DNA of 64,000 nt from UTCFX2 sp963788145 (GTDB taxonomy: Bacteria; Chloroflexota; Anaerolineae; Anaerolineales; UBA4823). The stretch covers positions 248,001-312,000 of the forward strand of contig CAWBFQ010000002.1 of the NCBI GenBank assembly GCA_963788145.1, in the 5' to 3' direction. A model generated the notes under the pieces. The model had not been told where the DNA came from. It saw only the letters and a list, made by a program, of their open reading frames with translations, and searched no databases. Both the position numbers and the translations under genes were made by a program. Within the stretch, counting starts at the first letter, position 1. Every line of letters begins with the position of its first letter. Shown piece after piece: positions 44,359-53,956 of the stretch.

Positions 44359-45384
44359 GTGACTGATACGATCGATATATTAGCAAAAGGACAGGGCGAG
44401 TTGGTAGGCTGGCGAGATCCAGACGAGAACCGGGCCTGGATCCGGGATAACAAACCGCGCGGGTTAGTCGACAAGCGCATGAGTGTGCAGCAGGCGGTGG
44501 ATACATTCGTTCACGACGGCGATTTTATCGCTTTCAATGGCTTTGGGCATATCCGCATCCCGATGGTATTGATCTACGAACTGATCCGCCAAAACAAGCG
44601 CAATCTGACTGTGGCTGGCAAGACCGCTGTACATGACATCGATGTGTTAATCGGCGCCGGTTGCGTCAGCAAGGTGGAATGCGCCTATTCCTTTGGGCAC
44701 GAGTTGCGCGGCCTATCCCCAGCCGGGCGAAGGGGGGTAGAAAGCGGCGCGGTAAAAGTAGTGGCTGAAATCTCCAATGGCGGTTACCAGTGGCGATTTC
44801 TGGCTGGAATGATGGGGATTCCATTCATTCCTGTTCGCAATATGATGGGCACGGATACGTTCGAAAAGAGTTCGGGGATTCAGATTCGCGATCCGTGGAG
44901 CGGCAAGCCGATCACCCTGATCCCGGCGGCATACCCGGATGTATCCCTCTTTCATGTGCCGCGCTGCGATAAATATGGCAATGCCCAAATTGACGGTATT
45001 CTGGTCGAGGACTTCGAATTGGCGCGTGCATCCCGCAGGGTCATCCTCTCCACCGAGGAGATCGTCGATGAAGAAGTGATCCGCGACAATCCACGTCAGA
45101 CGGTGATCCCGTTCTACCTGGTGGATGCAGTATGCGAAGCTCCCTTTGGCGCTCACCCTGCACTAATGCCATACCTGTATTATTTTGATGAATCGCATAT
45201 TCAAGAATGGCTGCAGGTCTCGAAGACCGAAGAAGGGACTCGTGCATACCTGGAGAAATATGTGTATGGCGTCGAAGATTTTTCCGCCTATCTCGAAAAA
45301 ATCGGCGGCGCTGAAAAGTTAAAGCGGCTCCAGTATATTGAGACATCTGTTATGAATGCGGATACAAACAACCGGCAGATTTAG
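44359..45384 (+). CDS. CoA-transferase family I, alpha subunit (GctA/IpdA-like)
   Basis: A 341-residue alpha subunit of a two-chain CoA-transferase. Start is GTG with GAGGAGAAG upstream. It shows the family pattern VHDGDFIAFNGFGHIRIPMVLIYELIR, the PFIPVRNMMGTD region and the glutaconate-transferase-like IPAAYPDVSLFHVPRCDKYGNAQIDG segment. Closest in type to glutaconate CoA-transferase A and to IpdA of steroid-ring degradation; the latter open rings instead of moving CoA, so the reaction is uncertain. It is followed 9 bases later by its beta partner. Confidence 0.87.
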   Translation: MTDTIDILAKGQGELVGWRDPDENRAWIRDNKPRGLVDKRMSVQQAVDTFVHDGDFIAFNGFGHIRIPMVLIYELIRQNKRNLTVAGKTAVHDIDVLIGAGCVSKVECAYSFGHELRGLSPAGRRGVESGAVKVVAEISNGGYQWRFLAGMMGIPFIPVRNMMGTDTFEKSSGIQIRDPWSGKPITLIPAAYPDVSLFHVPRCDKYGNAQIDGILVEDFELARASRRVILSTEEIVDEEVIRDNPRQTVIPFYLVDAVCEAPFGAHPALMPYLYYFDESHIQEWLQVSKTEEGTRAYLEKYVYGVEDFSAYLEKIGGAEKLKRLQYIETSVMNADTNNRQI

Positions 45385-45393
45385 CGAGGAACG

Positions 45394-46182
45394 ATGGACT
45401 CGAGAGATAACTCCCACAACGAATACAGCCTGGCAGAATTATTGACCTGTGTGGCCTCCCGTCTGCTGCAGGATAATCAATCAATATTCGTCGGCACCGG
45501 TCTGCCGATGATCGCTACGATGTTAGCCCAACGAACACATGCACCACACATCTTGATTATTTTCGAAGCCGGCGGCATCGGTCCACGCGTCCCGGTGCTG
45601 CCCATTTCGGTCGGAGATTCGCGCACTTTCTATAAGGCGGTGGCAGCCACTTCGATGCATGATGTGATGTCGGCCGCCCAGGCAGGATATATCGATTATG
45701 GTTTTTTGGGCGCTGCGGCCATTGACGCCTACGGCAACCTGAATACCACAGTAATCGGCGACTGGGACAAACCCAAAGTACGGTTACCCGGTTCCGGCGG
45801 GGCGAATGATGTTGGCTCATTTTGCTGGCATACCCTCTACATCATGCGCAACCAGAGCCAGCGCACATTCAAGAATAAGCTAGATTTTATGACTACGCCG
45901 GGTTGGCTGGATGGACCTGGTGGGCGCGAACGTGCCGGTCTGCCTGCTGATTGCGGACCTTATCGCGTCATTACTCAATTGGGAGTCTACGGGTTCGATG
46001 AAGAAACCAAACGGCTGAAATTGCTCAGCCTGCATCCAGGGGTAACGGTTGCTGATGTGCAAGCTAACAGTGAATTCCCGATCCTGATCCCGGACGAAGT
46101 GCCTTTCACCGAACCACCCACTGCCGAAGAGCAGCGCATTTTACACGAGATTGATCCAGATGGGATGGTGCTGGGGAAATAG
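45394..46182 (+). CDS. CoA-transferase family I, beta subunit (GctB/IpdB-like)
   Basis: A 262-residue beta subunit. FVGTGLPMIATMLAQ followed by ILIIFEAGGIGP resembles the active-site region of family I beta subunits, where the catalytic Glu forms a thioester intermediate; the Glu of FEAGG is the candidate here. GGANDVGSFCW and FMTTPGWLDGPGGRERAGLP are typical of GctB/IpdB proteins. A GAGGAACG site precedes the ATG. Last gene of the acyl-CoA cluster; it ends only 6 bases from the convergent tRNA fragment. Confidence 0.87.
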   Translation: MDSRDNSHNEYSLAELLTCVASRLLQDNQSIFVGTGLPMIATMLAQRTHAPHILIIFEAGGIGPRVPVLPISVGDSRTFYKAVAATSMHDVMSAAQAGYIDYGFLGAAAIDAYGNLNTTVIGDWDKPKVRLPGSGGANDVGSFCWHTLYIMRNQSQRTFKNKLDFMTTPGWLDGPGGRERAGLPADCGPYRVITQLGVYGFDEETKRLKLLSLHPGVTVADVQANSEFPILIPDEVPFTEPPTAEEQRILHEIDPDGMVLGK

Positions 46183-46188
46183 GAAAAG

Positions 46189-46230
46189 CGCCCCCGGCGG
46201 GATTCGAACCCACAACCGTCTGATCCGAAG
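46189..46230 (-). tRNA. 3' half of a tRNA-Arg(UCG) gene, 5' half missing
   Basis: On the minus strand: anticodon loop CTTCGGA (anticodon TCG), 3' side of the anticodon stem (TCAGA), variable loop, T arm GTGGG-TTCGAAT-CCCGC, the 3' acceptor strand CGGGGGC and G discriminator. Directly upstream the sequence is CACGC, which cannot pair with the anticodon stem, and no D arm or 5' acceptor follows. A tRNA 3' half of this size at an island edge is what site-specific integration leaves behind. No integrase gene was found. The 276 bases from here to rhaA contain nothing else I recognise. Confidence 0.78.
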
Positions 46231-46506
46231 GCGTGGCTTTGATTGTCCATGCCATAAAGTGGAGGTAAGACATACACCAAGTCCAATATATAGGTGTCTA
46301 ATAATCCAACAGGTCCATTATTTCCATGCTTTGGTGCAGCATCCGCACCAGGTCTGTGCTCGGCATGAAGAAAGGAAACACAGCCCACAAACCAGCGCGA
46401 GATATCCCTCTAGTTATAAATTCATCTTTTCATCTATCAAATCACCTGCTCCCAAATCAGGTGTGCAAATCCTGGCGCGAGAGCACCTGGCTCATGGGTA
46501 GAGCCT

Positions 46507-47761
46507 TTAACAATTCATCAAAACACTTCTTTCATATGCAATAACTTTTAATAACCAGACATTTTCTAAAGGGACGTTATTTCGTAAGCAATAATAATCC
46601 CAGACGGCGCCAAAAGGGTATCGGTCAAGGGATTCCATCAATGCTAAACGACCTGTGTAATTCCCTTCAAGCTCAAGTTTCTTCAATAAAGGATAGGGTT
46701 CCATCAGTGCATAAAGAAGCCCTTTTATCACACTCCGCATACCAATGACCCAAGCCGCTACGCGATTTATACTCGCATCAAAATAATCTAAACCGATGTG
46801 TATCCGATTTGAAAAACCCCATCTAATGATTTCTCGAGTAATAGCCCGGACGTCATCGTTTAACACAACCACATGGTCACTATCCCAACGCACCCCCCGG
46901 CTTACATGAAGCAACAGTTCATCGAAGTAGAACAATAGAGAAGATATCTTATCCGAAATAGTCTCGGTCGGATGAAAATGTCCGGTATCTAGACAAAGGA
47001 TTTTTTTGTTAGTTAAGGCATATCCCATATAGAATTCGTATGAACCAACCACATATGATTCAGTGCCAATCCCAAAGAGCTTACTCTCGACTGAATCCTG
47101 GTTGTACCGATCGTCAATGGTTTCCCTGAAGATTGTGTCTAAGGACTCTGTAAGATATTTACGCGGTGAATATCGGTCCGCCGGTGTGTCTTTATAACCA
47201 TCTGGGATCCAGAAATTTGTAATGCATTGATTTTTCAGGTTCTTTCCAAAGGCTTCACCAATCTTTCTTGAAGCAATCCCATGTTCGATCCAAAAATCAC
47301 GAATACCTCTATCACTGCTTGATAATGTGAACCCAGTATTTGCCATAGGATGTGAAAAGAAGGTTGGATTGAAGTCAAGGCCGATTTTATTTTCAGATGC
47401 CCAATCAATCCATCGATTAAAGTGCTCTGGAAGTAATTTATTCCTTGGGACAACATTCCCATCCGATTCTCCATAGATTGCATGCAGGGAAAGTCTGTGT
47501 TTTCCTGGGATAACTGACATCGCCATTTCGATATCCATACGGAGTTCGTCTGGATTCCTGGCTCTGCCTTTGTAGTTGCCTGTTGCGATAATACCGCCAT
47601 CCGTTATTTGACCGGAATTCTCAAAGCCAACCAAATCATCTCCTTGCCAACAATGCATAGAAACTGGAATTGACTTTAGTTTTAATTGCTGCATCAATAT
47701 CAACGTTGATCTTTGAGTACTCGATTTTTGCATGCTCATATCTATCTTCAATTTCACTCAT
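46507..47761 (-). CDS. rhaA: L-rhamnose isomerase (one frame break near the N-terminus)
   Basis: About 417 residues, the usual RhaA length; converts L-rhamnose to L-rhamnulose. IPVSMHCWQGDDLVGFEN, IYGESDG, LGLDFNPTFFSHP, NFWIPDGYKDTPADR, ESKLFGIGTESYVVGSYEFYMGYA, DTGHFHPTETISDKI and SRGVRWDSDHVV (metal-binding His and Asp) are clear. The true N-terminus (MSEIEDRYEHAKIEYSK) starts at 47761 in another frame; removing one base from the tttt at 47680-47683 joins it to KLKSIPVSMHCW. No rhamnulokinase, aldolase or transporter is in the window. The DNA here is visibly AT-richer than on either side, in keeping with import. Confidence 0.88.
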
Positions 47762-47779
47762 ATCGACCCTATCTTTCTT

Positions 47780-48724
47780 TCACATGGAAAGTACTGCATC
47801 TTCCCGTTCTCTAAAGTAAGCGGCTGTCTGCTGAACTAAGTGGTCAAGTTTTTCTTGGTCGGTTTTTTCGTTCATCGCCGGATATGGGTTCCCACCTGGC
47901 CCGAGAGGCTCAGGTGTTACAAAACATCCAGGGCGATTAAATCGAATTAGGTAAAGTGCCATAATAATACTATCAAGGTCAAGTGAACCTTCGCCTAATG
48001 CACCCCGATTACTGTCCGCCATGTGGAGATTTGTGAGCGCTTCTCCTGCATCCAGAATTGCATTACCAATATGCTGCTCCTCAGATTGCATGTGATATAC
48101 ATCCCCATTGATGTTCAATATACCAGGATGATTAACTGCTGCGATGTATTCTTTTGCTTCAGAAATTGTATGGATAAAGCTGACTTCAGCAGAACGGATG
48201 GGTTCAATAGCACAGCGAATATTAAATTCTTGGAATAAATGAGCAACGATACGAAGTGTTTCAACACTCCTTTGAAATTCACTTTGGTCGTAAGGTTCAG
48301 GGCGTCCTACAGCACCAGGCACTACTAAAAGATAACTTGCGTTGACCTGAGCAGCAAACTCTAATTCTCGTCTTATGTAATCAACTGCAGCTTGGCGGTG
48401 AACCCCCCGATTACTCGAAAGATCATTGTCTTTCGAAAACATTCCGCAAACCCCGGCAACCTTGATTCCATAATCAGAGAGTATTTGAAACGTTTCTTTC
48501 GGACGATATCCAAGACTAGGACCATAATGGTTTCCATGAAGTTCAATCCAGCTAATCCCATTTTCAATCAGTCGTTTCGCGGATTCTTCTAATTTTTCAA
48601 TTCCAAAACCCCAATTGCTCCAAGATAAGGTAAGTTTTTGCTTAAATGCTTGTGGGTTTTCTTTTTTCAAGGATGAAAATTTTTTCCGTATGTTGATGTT
48701 GATTAATTCATAGTTTTGTTTCAT
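47780..48724 (-). CDS. TIM-barrel sugar isomerase/epimerase
   Basis: A 314-residue protein of the xylose-isomerase-like (AP endonuclease 2) superfamily: GISWIELHGNHYG, GIKVAGVCGMFS, ELEFAAQVNASYLLVVPGA, CAIEPIRSAEVSF with a metal-binding Glu, LNINGDVYHM, NLHMADSNRG with His and Asp, and VTPEPLGP with the late Glu. The start at 48724 is set by TTGGAGATAAAA; an upstream in-frame ATG at 48787 lacks such a site. Next to rhaA and 18 bases upstream of it, it likely acts on a related deoxysugar or ketose (epimerase or isomerase), but the substrate is not readable. Confidence 0.82.
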   Translation of the reverse strand: MKQNYELININIRKKFSSLKKENPQAFKQKLTLSWSNWGFGIEKLEESAKRLIENGISWIELHGNHYGPSLGYRPKETFQILSDYGIKVAGVCGMFSKDNDLSSNRGVHRQAAVDYIRRELEFAAQVNASYLLVVPGAVGRPEPYDQSEFQRSVETLRIVAHLFQEFNIRCAIEPIRSAEVSFIHTISEAKEYIAAVNHPGILNINGDVYHMQSEEQHIGNAILDAGEALTNLHMADSNRGALGEGSLDLDSIIMALYLIRFNRPGCFVTPEPLGPGGNPYPAMNEKTDQEKLDHLVQQTAAYFREREDAVLSM

Positions 48725-48750
48725 TTTTATCTCCAATTGAAGAGTGCATC

Positions 48751-48936
48751 TTATTCGGGATGAGTAGGATCCCAAATCCCGCTCCAAGTTGTTACTTCTT
48801 CTGCTCCATAGATTAGTCCAGGTGAGATATTAAGCCGACTATCTTCATAGGTAGTTGAAAGCCACAACTCGTTTCCCGTCCAAGCCAAAAATGTCCGAGT
48901 TATTAATGGGCTCTTGTCATTTTCCTTTAGGTACAT
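48751..48936 (-). pseudogene. C-terminal fragment of an unrecognised protein
   Basis: A 61-codon frame (open upstream to 48968) with protein-like composition (LITRTFLAWTGNELWLSTT, YGAEEVTTWSGIWDPTHPE). It has no ribosome site and appears to be the tail of a larger protein whose front is lost. It may be a secreted beta-rich protein, but I cannot name the family. It lies 27 bases upstream of the epimerase gene, in the same direction. Confidence 0.4.
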
Positions 48937-49399
48937 CCACAGAACATTTGAGACAAAACCGGGTTTTCACTGAGAGATACTTTCCCGATCAAAGGTCATT
49001 ATACTTGCACTGCCTGCGGCTGTAAATTCTGCAGACGTCTGGTCTGTAACGTTCGATTTTGATCTTTACTCGATTTGCCAAAACCTCCTTTGGTTTGGTA
49101 AGAAATAGCGTTCGCGGTTTTTGTTCTTTCCTAAATTTGCCGCTGATCTTGCAACACCTTTGAAGTTCAAAATAACAGATTTAGAATAATGCCTCAACCA
49201 AAACGCACAGCTTACCAAAAGATCCTCATACATATATGGGGGGAGGTAAAAGTAATCTGCGATTTCGCGAAATATTCTGGTCTAACATTTAACACGATCA
49301 CCGTCTCATGCATTCTCTAGGTTCAAAGGATTAAATAAGTCGCTCGACCGAAAACGACAATCCGATCGAGCAACTCATTATATTGAACCTTTAATCCCA
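48937..49399. other. Intergenic stretch at the right edge of the rhamnose segment
   Basis: About 460 AT-rich bases without a convincing gene. An imperfect inverted repeat (GCTCGACCG with CGATCGAGC, about 49340-49373) lies just downstream of the stop of the lipoprotein gene and could weakly terminate it; no T run follows. No copy of the tRNA-Arg 3' end was seen here, so the second border of the presumed island was not located. Confidence 0.4.
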
Positions 49400-51080
49400 T
49401 TACTTCAAAACAGGTTTTTGCTTGGATCCAAAGAGATTCCACGGTAGAATCAACAACTCACCCGTTTCAACTCCGATAAACTGGTAATCGATTCGAGATT
49501 GGTTTAAATCAATCTCTATAAACAAATTCCCATTCTGATCAGTTTGGAATTCCAACCACCCTATCAATGATCCATCAGAAGAATTCTCTGGGATCAAGTA
49601 TGCAAAAGCACGCACCTTTTCATACGGCTTAAAACCGTATAAGGTATATCCAATTCGTTTAGCTTTATAGCCGGGAACGGCAGGTTCTTGATAAGAAAAC
49701 ATCGCCCGTCCACCTGCTGGTTGAACAAATTCAATCGAGCCGCTAATTCTCCGCTGGCTTTGTTCACCTGTGAAGACAAATGTGTAAGTGCCTGCGGGAT
49801 CACTCAGATAACTCTGGAAAATATGAGCAGCAGCTAGTCCTTGCAATGCAGTCTGTTGATCATATTCAACTGGCTGGCCTTGTTGATAAATATTTCCATC
49901 GGGGAATTGCACATTCAGTTTTACTTTTTCACCGGGGGCCCATCCACAAGTGTAAAAGGTGAGCTTGCTGTTCAATTCTATAGTCTCATATTCACCCTGA
50001 CTATCGTTATACACCCCTTGGCCTTCTAAGCGAAAACGAAACCGATCCAACGATTGAGGGCACATATTCTCCGGTCCACCTCCTCCGCCCATGCCTAAAT
50101 ATTTCAATTCCTTGCGCACATCAGCCGGGACGGCAGATTTAGCAGAGCCCAGATCGAACCGCACTTTGGGCATTGCGACTTGAACTGCAACACGCTGCTG
50201 GATCACTGCGGCTGCAATAGTGGGTGTCAATGTCGGTGGATTCGCGGCAGGTCTCTGGGTCGGTGGGATCAAGGTGGGTGTAGGCGGTAGAACTTTTGCG
50301 GTGAAAGTAGCGCTGGGTAGGGGCGGAGGAAGTCGAGCTGGAGAGAATAATCTTTGTAGTGGCAATCGGATTTGGGATTTCAGCAGCTGATTCAGTCGCG
50401 ACTGGCACAACCGGTTGGACCTGAGCAGCTACATACTGACTTGCCCCAGGTATCTGCAAAACCTGACCGGCTTCCAATAAATATGGCGCGGTAAGCCGGT
50501 TGGCGGTTGCCAACGCGATTGGATCGACATCGCCATAATAGCAGGCGATGCTATAAATCGTATCGCCAGGGCGCACGCTGTAATCCGCCGGATGCAGCAG
50601 CAAAGCCCTCTCCCAGGGGAACGGCCGCGCCTGGGGTGGAAGGTTAATCTGCTGGCCGGGCTGAAATTGCTGGCGGGTATTCAAGCCATTGTAACGATTC
50701 AAATCAGCCGGATGGATGTCGTAACGCCGTGCCAGGCAGAAGGAATACTCGCCGGGCTGAAGTTGATAAACATCAGGGCGCTCAATCGCGGCGTTGGTCT
50801 CTACCGAAAGAGGTGTGAGCAAAGCCGCCGTGGGCGAAGACTCCAACGAAGCGAGATGTTCGGTTGCTTGCGGTTCTGTTGAAACTATCGTCACATCGAT
50901 AGAGGTCGGCGTCGGTACGATCATCGTGACCGTTGGAGGCGGCGTGATCCCCTCTGTTTCTGGTCTGAGAGCTTGCTGGCCGAGTTTGATCAAATTAGTG
51001 AACGGTTCGAATGGATTGCATGCTGTTAACAGCAAAGACAAAAGCGCAAACATCAGAATAGAGTAGAACTTTCGTTTCAT
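49400..51080 (-). CDS. LysM lipoprotein with C-terminal beta domain (frameshifted)
   Basis: A lipoprotein of about 560 residues. Start at 51080 set by AGGAGATGCACG. Signal peptide with lipobox LLTAC (Cys near residue 20), Thr/Pro-rich spacer, two LysM-type modules (YQLQPGEYSFCLARRYDIHPADLNRYNG and YSVRPGDTIYSIACYYGDVDPIALATANR), then another linker and a beta-rich C-terminal domain (about 370-560). The frame breaks in the second linker at a run of four G at 50320-50323; dropping one base links it to LPSATFTAKVLPPTPTLIPP. LysM parts should hold it to the cell wall. It follows the kinase gene at 51113 by 32 bases, so the kinase and this lipoprotein are probably one unit. Confidence 0.78.
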
Positions 51081-51112
51081 CGTGCATCTCCTGATCATAA
51101 TATCCCCATCTA

Positions 51113-53323
51113 TCACGGGGTAACTGTTGGGTGAGTTGGAATGCTCTGGGTTGCCTGGCGCAATTCAGTCGCTCTCCCAGCATAGAGCGACTGGCGCTCC
51201 GGATCATCGTATAAAAGCCCGGCCGCCTGTTCATATTCCAACGCAGCCAAATCAAGATCGCCCTCAAGCTGATGAATCATCCCTAATCGGGCATGCGCCT
51301 CAGCAGCGAAATCGCGCAAGGTGGGTTCTTCGCCTTCGGCGTAAGCCTGCAGCACAGCCTCGAATTCCGCCCTGGCAAGAGCAAAGCCTGCAGCCGGATC
51401 GCTCAAGGATTCGGAAGCGGAGAGAGCCCGGATCAGATATACCTGCCCAATTCCCAGGTTCACCCGGGCCGGCACATTCGCCAACGGCGGCTGGTTGGTC
51501 GCAACCAGAGCGCGTTGGAATGTGCGCAAGGAGCGTTCCAACAAAGCCGGGTCGATCTGATTGAGGTCGTTGGTCTGCAGATAACCGCTAATCGCGCGCC
51601 CGTAATACAAGCTGCCCAGGCTGACATAGGCGCGCCCATATTCTGGATCTAATTCAAGCGATTTGAGCAGGCTGGCTTCGGCAGAGTTCAGTTGTTCCAA
51701 CTTGAGATAGGCATTGCCAACCAGCAAATAGATGATGGATTTTCCCTGCTGATCATCCCAACCGGGAATGATTTCCGCCGCCAGGTATTGCTCGAGGGCG
51801 TTGGGATAATCTTTGAGCGAGCCGTACAGCAACCCCAGCATGATTTTGGAGAGAGCTTGCAAGCGCGGCCCGGCTTTGGTGGCAAAATCGAGCCTGCGGG
51901 AGGCCTCACCTTCGCCCTGGATCGAGAAAGGCTGGCCCAATCCATTTGCACCGCTGATCTCGCTCATCGCAAATGCTTCGGGAGATAAATAGAATTCGGG
52001 CGTGAACCGCCAGGGCGTCTGGCTGGCATCAACCTGTCCATAAACCAGCATATCCGCGCCGATCCGGCGAGCTAATTGCTCCGCTTTCTGAGCACGCTCA
52101 GCGGGACTATCCCCGGCGATCTGACCGACTTGATCCGGTCCCCATATCGTTGGCGTAAAATCGAGGTCTTGACCGGTGTAGTTCTCGGACAGGATCTGAT
52201 AGGCAGCCTCGGCCAGGGTTACCCCCACGGCAGCGTTCTGTCCAGCGCTTCCGGCAGGATCAACCACATCGAAGGACGCCACCGCCAGGCGAAAAACTCC
52301 ACTCATCTGCTCCGTTGAACCCGAACCAGAGGGAGCAAGCAACCAATTCGGGAAATCAGCTTTCAAGCCGGGCGCGGCGCTCAATGCCCATCCACCCAGC
52401 GCAAACAACAGGCAGAGCGAAATCGCCGCCAAACCGGCCAATCCCCAACCCCACTTTAAAGAGCCAGGTTTTGCAGGCTTCTTGCGGGGGAGCATGGCGC
52501 GGCGAGTATTCAGCAACTCAACCATCTCAGCGCCGTTGCTGGGACGCAGAGTCGGGTTAGACGACAATATCCGTTTCAACAGGGCTTCCAGCCAGGCCGG
52601 CGCGTCCGGGCGCAATCGGCGCAGCGGGACGTCGCCAAGATCGGTAGAATAACGCTGACCGGCGAGCATCTCAAACAAGACCAGGCCGAAAGCATAAATA
52701 TCTGAGGCTGGCCGCAATAAATCCGCTTGATTCTGCTGCTCCGGGCTCATATACCCGGGTGTGCCGGGATGCGCGGCGGGGCGGCTGAGCTGCGAGCGCA
52801 TGCTCAAATCGCCAGGGACCTGCGCCAGACCAAGATCGGCCACTTTCGCTGTGCCTTGTTGATCAAAGAGAATATTGGCAGGTTTCAAGTCGCGATGAAC
52901 GACCTGCAGGGCGTGCAGCGCGGCCAAACCCTGAGCAACCTGCAGCCCGATCTGCAAAACGTCCGAAAGGGGCATAGGCTGGTTATCCTGGCGCTGGCGC
53001 TCAATCCGTTCAGCCAGTGTGCCGCCGGGGCAGTATTCCAGCACCAGGATCAATGTATCGCCGGCCTGCTCCCAATCCAGGGCGCGTACGATGTTCGGAT
53101 GGTCAAGCCTTGCGCCCAGAGCCGCTTCAAGCTGGAAACGCTGGCGGCATTCCTGGAAGTCGCGGCTGCCGATACCGGGCATATCTTTGCGCAGCACCTT
53201 CAAGGCACGCGGCGCGTTAAGACCGATATGCGTAGCACGATAGACCTCGCCGAACGCGCCGCGCCCGATCAGGGCTTCCAGGCGGTATTTATTGAATAAC
53301 AGACGAGCAGGCTGCGTGGGCAT
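51113..53323 (-). CDS. Transmembrane Ser/Thr kinase with extracellular TPR domain
   Basis: A 736-residue kinase. The kinase domain (about 11-275) has GRGAFGEVY, ALKVL, HRDLKPANIL, the DLG variant of DFG (VADLGLAQ), GTPGYMSPEQ; the metal-binding Asp is kept, so it is probably active. One membrane helix (about 293-315, GWGLAGLAAISLCLLFALGGWAL). The outer part has a region with a nucleoside- or solute-binding-like beginning (FRLAVASFDVVDP) and then TPR-like helices (about 510-730, LLVGNAYLKLEQLNSAEASLLKSLELDPEYGRAYVSLGSLYYG). TPRs usually bind proteins, perhaps the adjacent LysM lipoprotein. The start is ATG at 53323 without a strong ribosome site. Confidence 0.85.
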   Translation of the reverse strand: MPTQPARLLFNKYRLEALIGRGAFGEVYRATHIGLNAPRALKVLRKDMPGIGSRDFQECRQRFQLEAALGARLDHPNIVRALDWEQAGDTLILVLEYCPGGTLAERIERQRQDNQPMPLSDVLQIGLQVAQGLAALHALQVVHRDLKPANILFDQQGTAKVADLGLAQVPGDLSMRSQLSRPAAHPGTPGYMSPEQQNQADLLRPASDIYAFGLVLFEMLAGQRYSTDLGDVPLRRLRPDAPAWLEALLKRILSSNPTLRPSNGAEMVELLNTRRAMLPRKKPAKPGSLKWGWGLAGLAAISLCLLFALGGWALSAAPGLKADFPNWLLAPSGSGSTEQMSGVFRLAVASFDVVDPAGSAGQNAAVGVTLAEAAYQILSENYTGQDLDFTPTIWGPDQVGQIAGDSPAERAQKAEQLARRIGADMLVYGQVDASQTPWRFTPEFYLSPEAFAMSEISGANGLGQPFSIQGEGEASRRLDFATKAGPRLQALSKIMLGLLYGSLKDYPNALEQYLAAEIIPGWDDQQGKSIIYLLVGNAYLKLEQLNSAEASLLKSLELDPEYGRAYVSLGSLYYGRAISGYLQTNDLNQIDPALLERSLRTFQRALVATNQPPLANVPARVNLGIGQVYLIRALSASESLSDPAAGFALARAEFEAVLQAYAEGEEPTLRDFAAEAHARLGMIHQLEGDLDLAALEYEQAAGLLYDDPERQSLYAGRATELRQATQSIPTHPTVTP

Positions 53324-53469
53324 AAATGAACAATATTTCCTGGGTTTTCGCCGGGAGAAACGTCATCATTCCTTAAAATCAACTTACCTCCCGCTATGCG
53401 CACAGTACAGCAGTAATGATAACAGATGAGCACACAATGAGAGCTAACAGAATTGATGGTCAAGTTTGC

Positions 53470-53950
53470 TTGAACCACTGAGACACTGAGAAAAACTGAA
53501 TTCACTGAACGCGTTCTTTTCAGTGTTTTCATCTTCCTTCAGTGTTTCAGTGATTCAAACCACTCATTGAATCACTGAAGCATTGAGAAGAACTGAAGCC
53601 ACTGAACGCGTTCTTTTCAGTGTTTTCATCTTTTTTCAGTGTCTCAGTGATTCAAACCACTCATTGAATCACTGAAGCATTGAGAAGAACTGAAGCCGCT
53701 GAACGTGTTCTTTCCAGTGTACTCATCTTTTTTCAGCGGTTCAGTGATTCAACCATCTATTGAATCACTGAAGCATTGAGAAGAACTGAAGCCACTGAAC
53801 GCGTTCTTTTCAGTGTTTTCATCTTTTTTCAGCGGTTCAGTGATTCAACCATCTATTGAATCACTGAAGCATTGAGAAGAACTGAAGCCGCTGAACGCGT
53901 TCTTTTCAGTGTTTTCATCTTTCTTCAGTGTTTCAGTGGTTCAAACATGC
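53470..53950. repeat. Palindromic CACTGA repeat array 1: five units of 96-97 bp
   Basis: The motif cactgaac/cgctgaac recurs at 53503, 53600, 53697, 53793 and 53889, giving five tandem units of 97, 97, 96 and 96 bp. Unit ends form inverted repeats (TTGAATCACTGA and TCAGTGATTCAA) and the centre is CACTGAACGCGTTCTTTTCAGTG-like, so each unit can fold into a long hairpin. The array ends within 10 bases of the stop codon of the kinase-SUMF1 gene at 53957. The stretch 53324-53469 before it contains no recognised feature. Confidence 0.92.
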
Positions 53951-53956
53951 AGAAGA

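Noticed and set aside
46189..46260. A complete tRNA-Arg gene
   Set aside because: The bases upstream of the anticodon loop cannot form the anticodon stem, D arm or acceptor 5' strand.
46151..46501. Plus-strand ORF over the tRNA fragment
   Set aside because: It runs through the tRNA half and non-coding sequence, and shows no protein family.
4694..50323. Programmed frameshifting as explanation of the frame breaks
   Set aside because: The sites share no slippery heptamer or downstream structure, hit unrelated housekeeping genes and are mostly plain one-base insertions.
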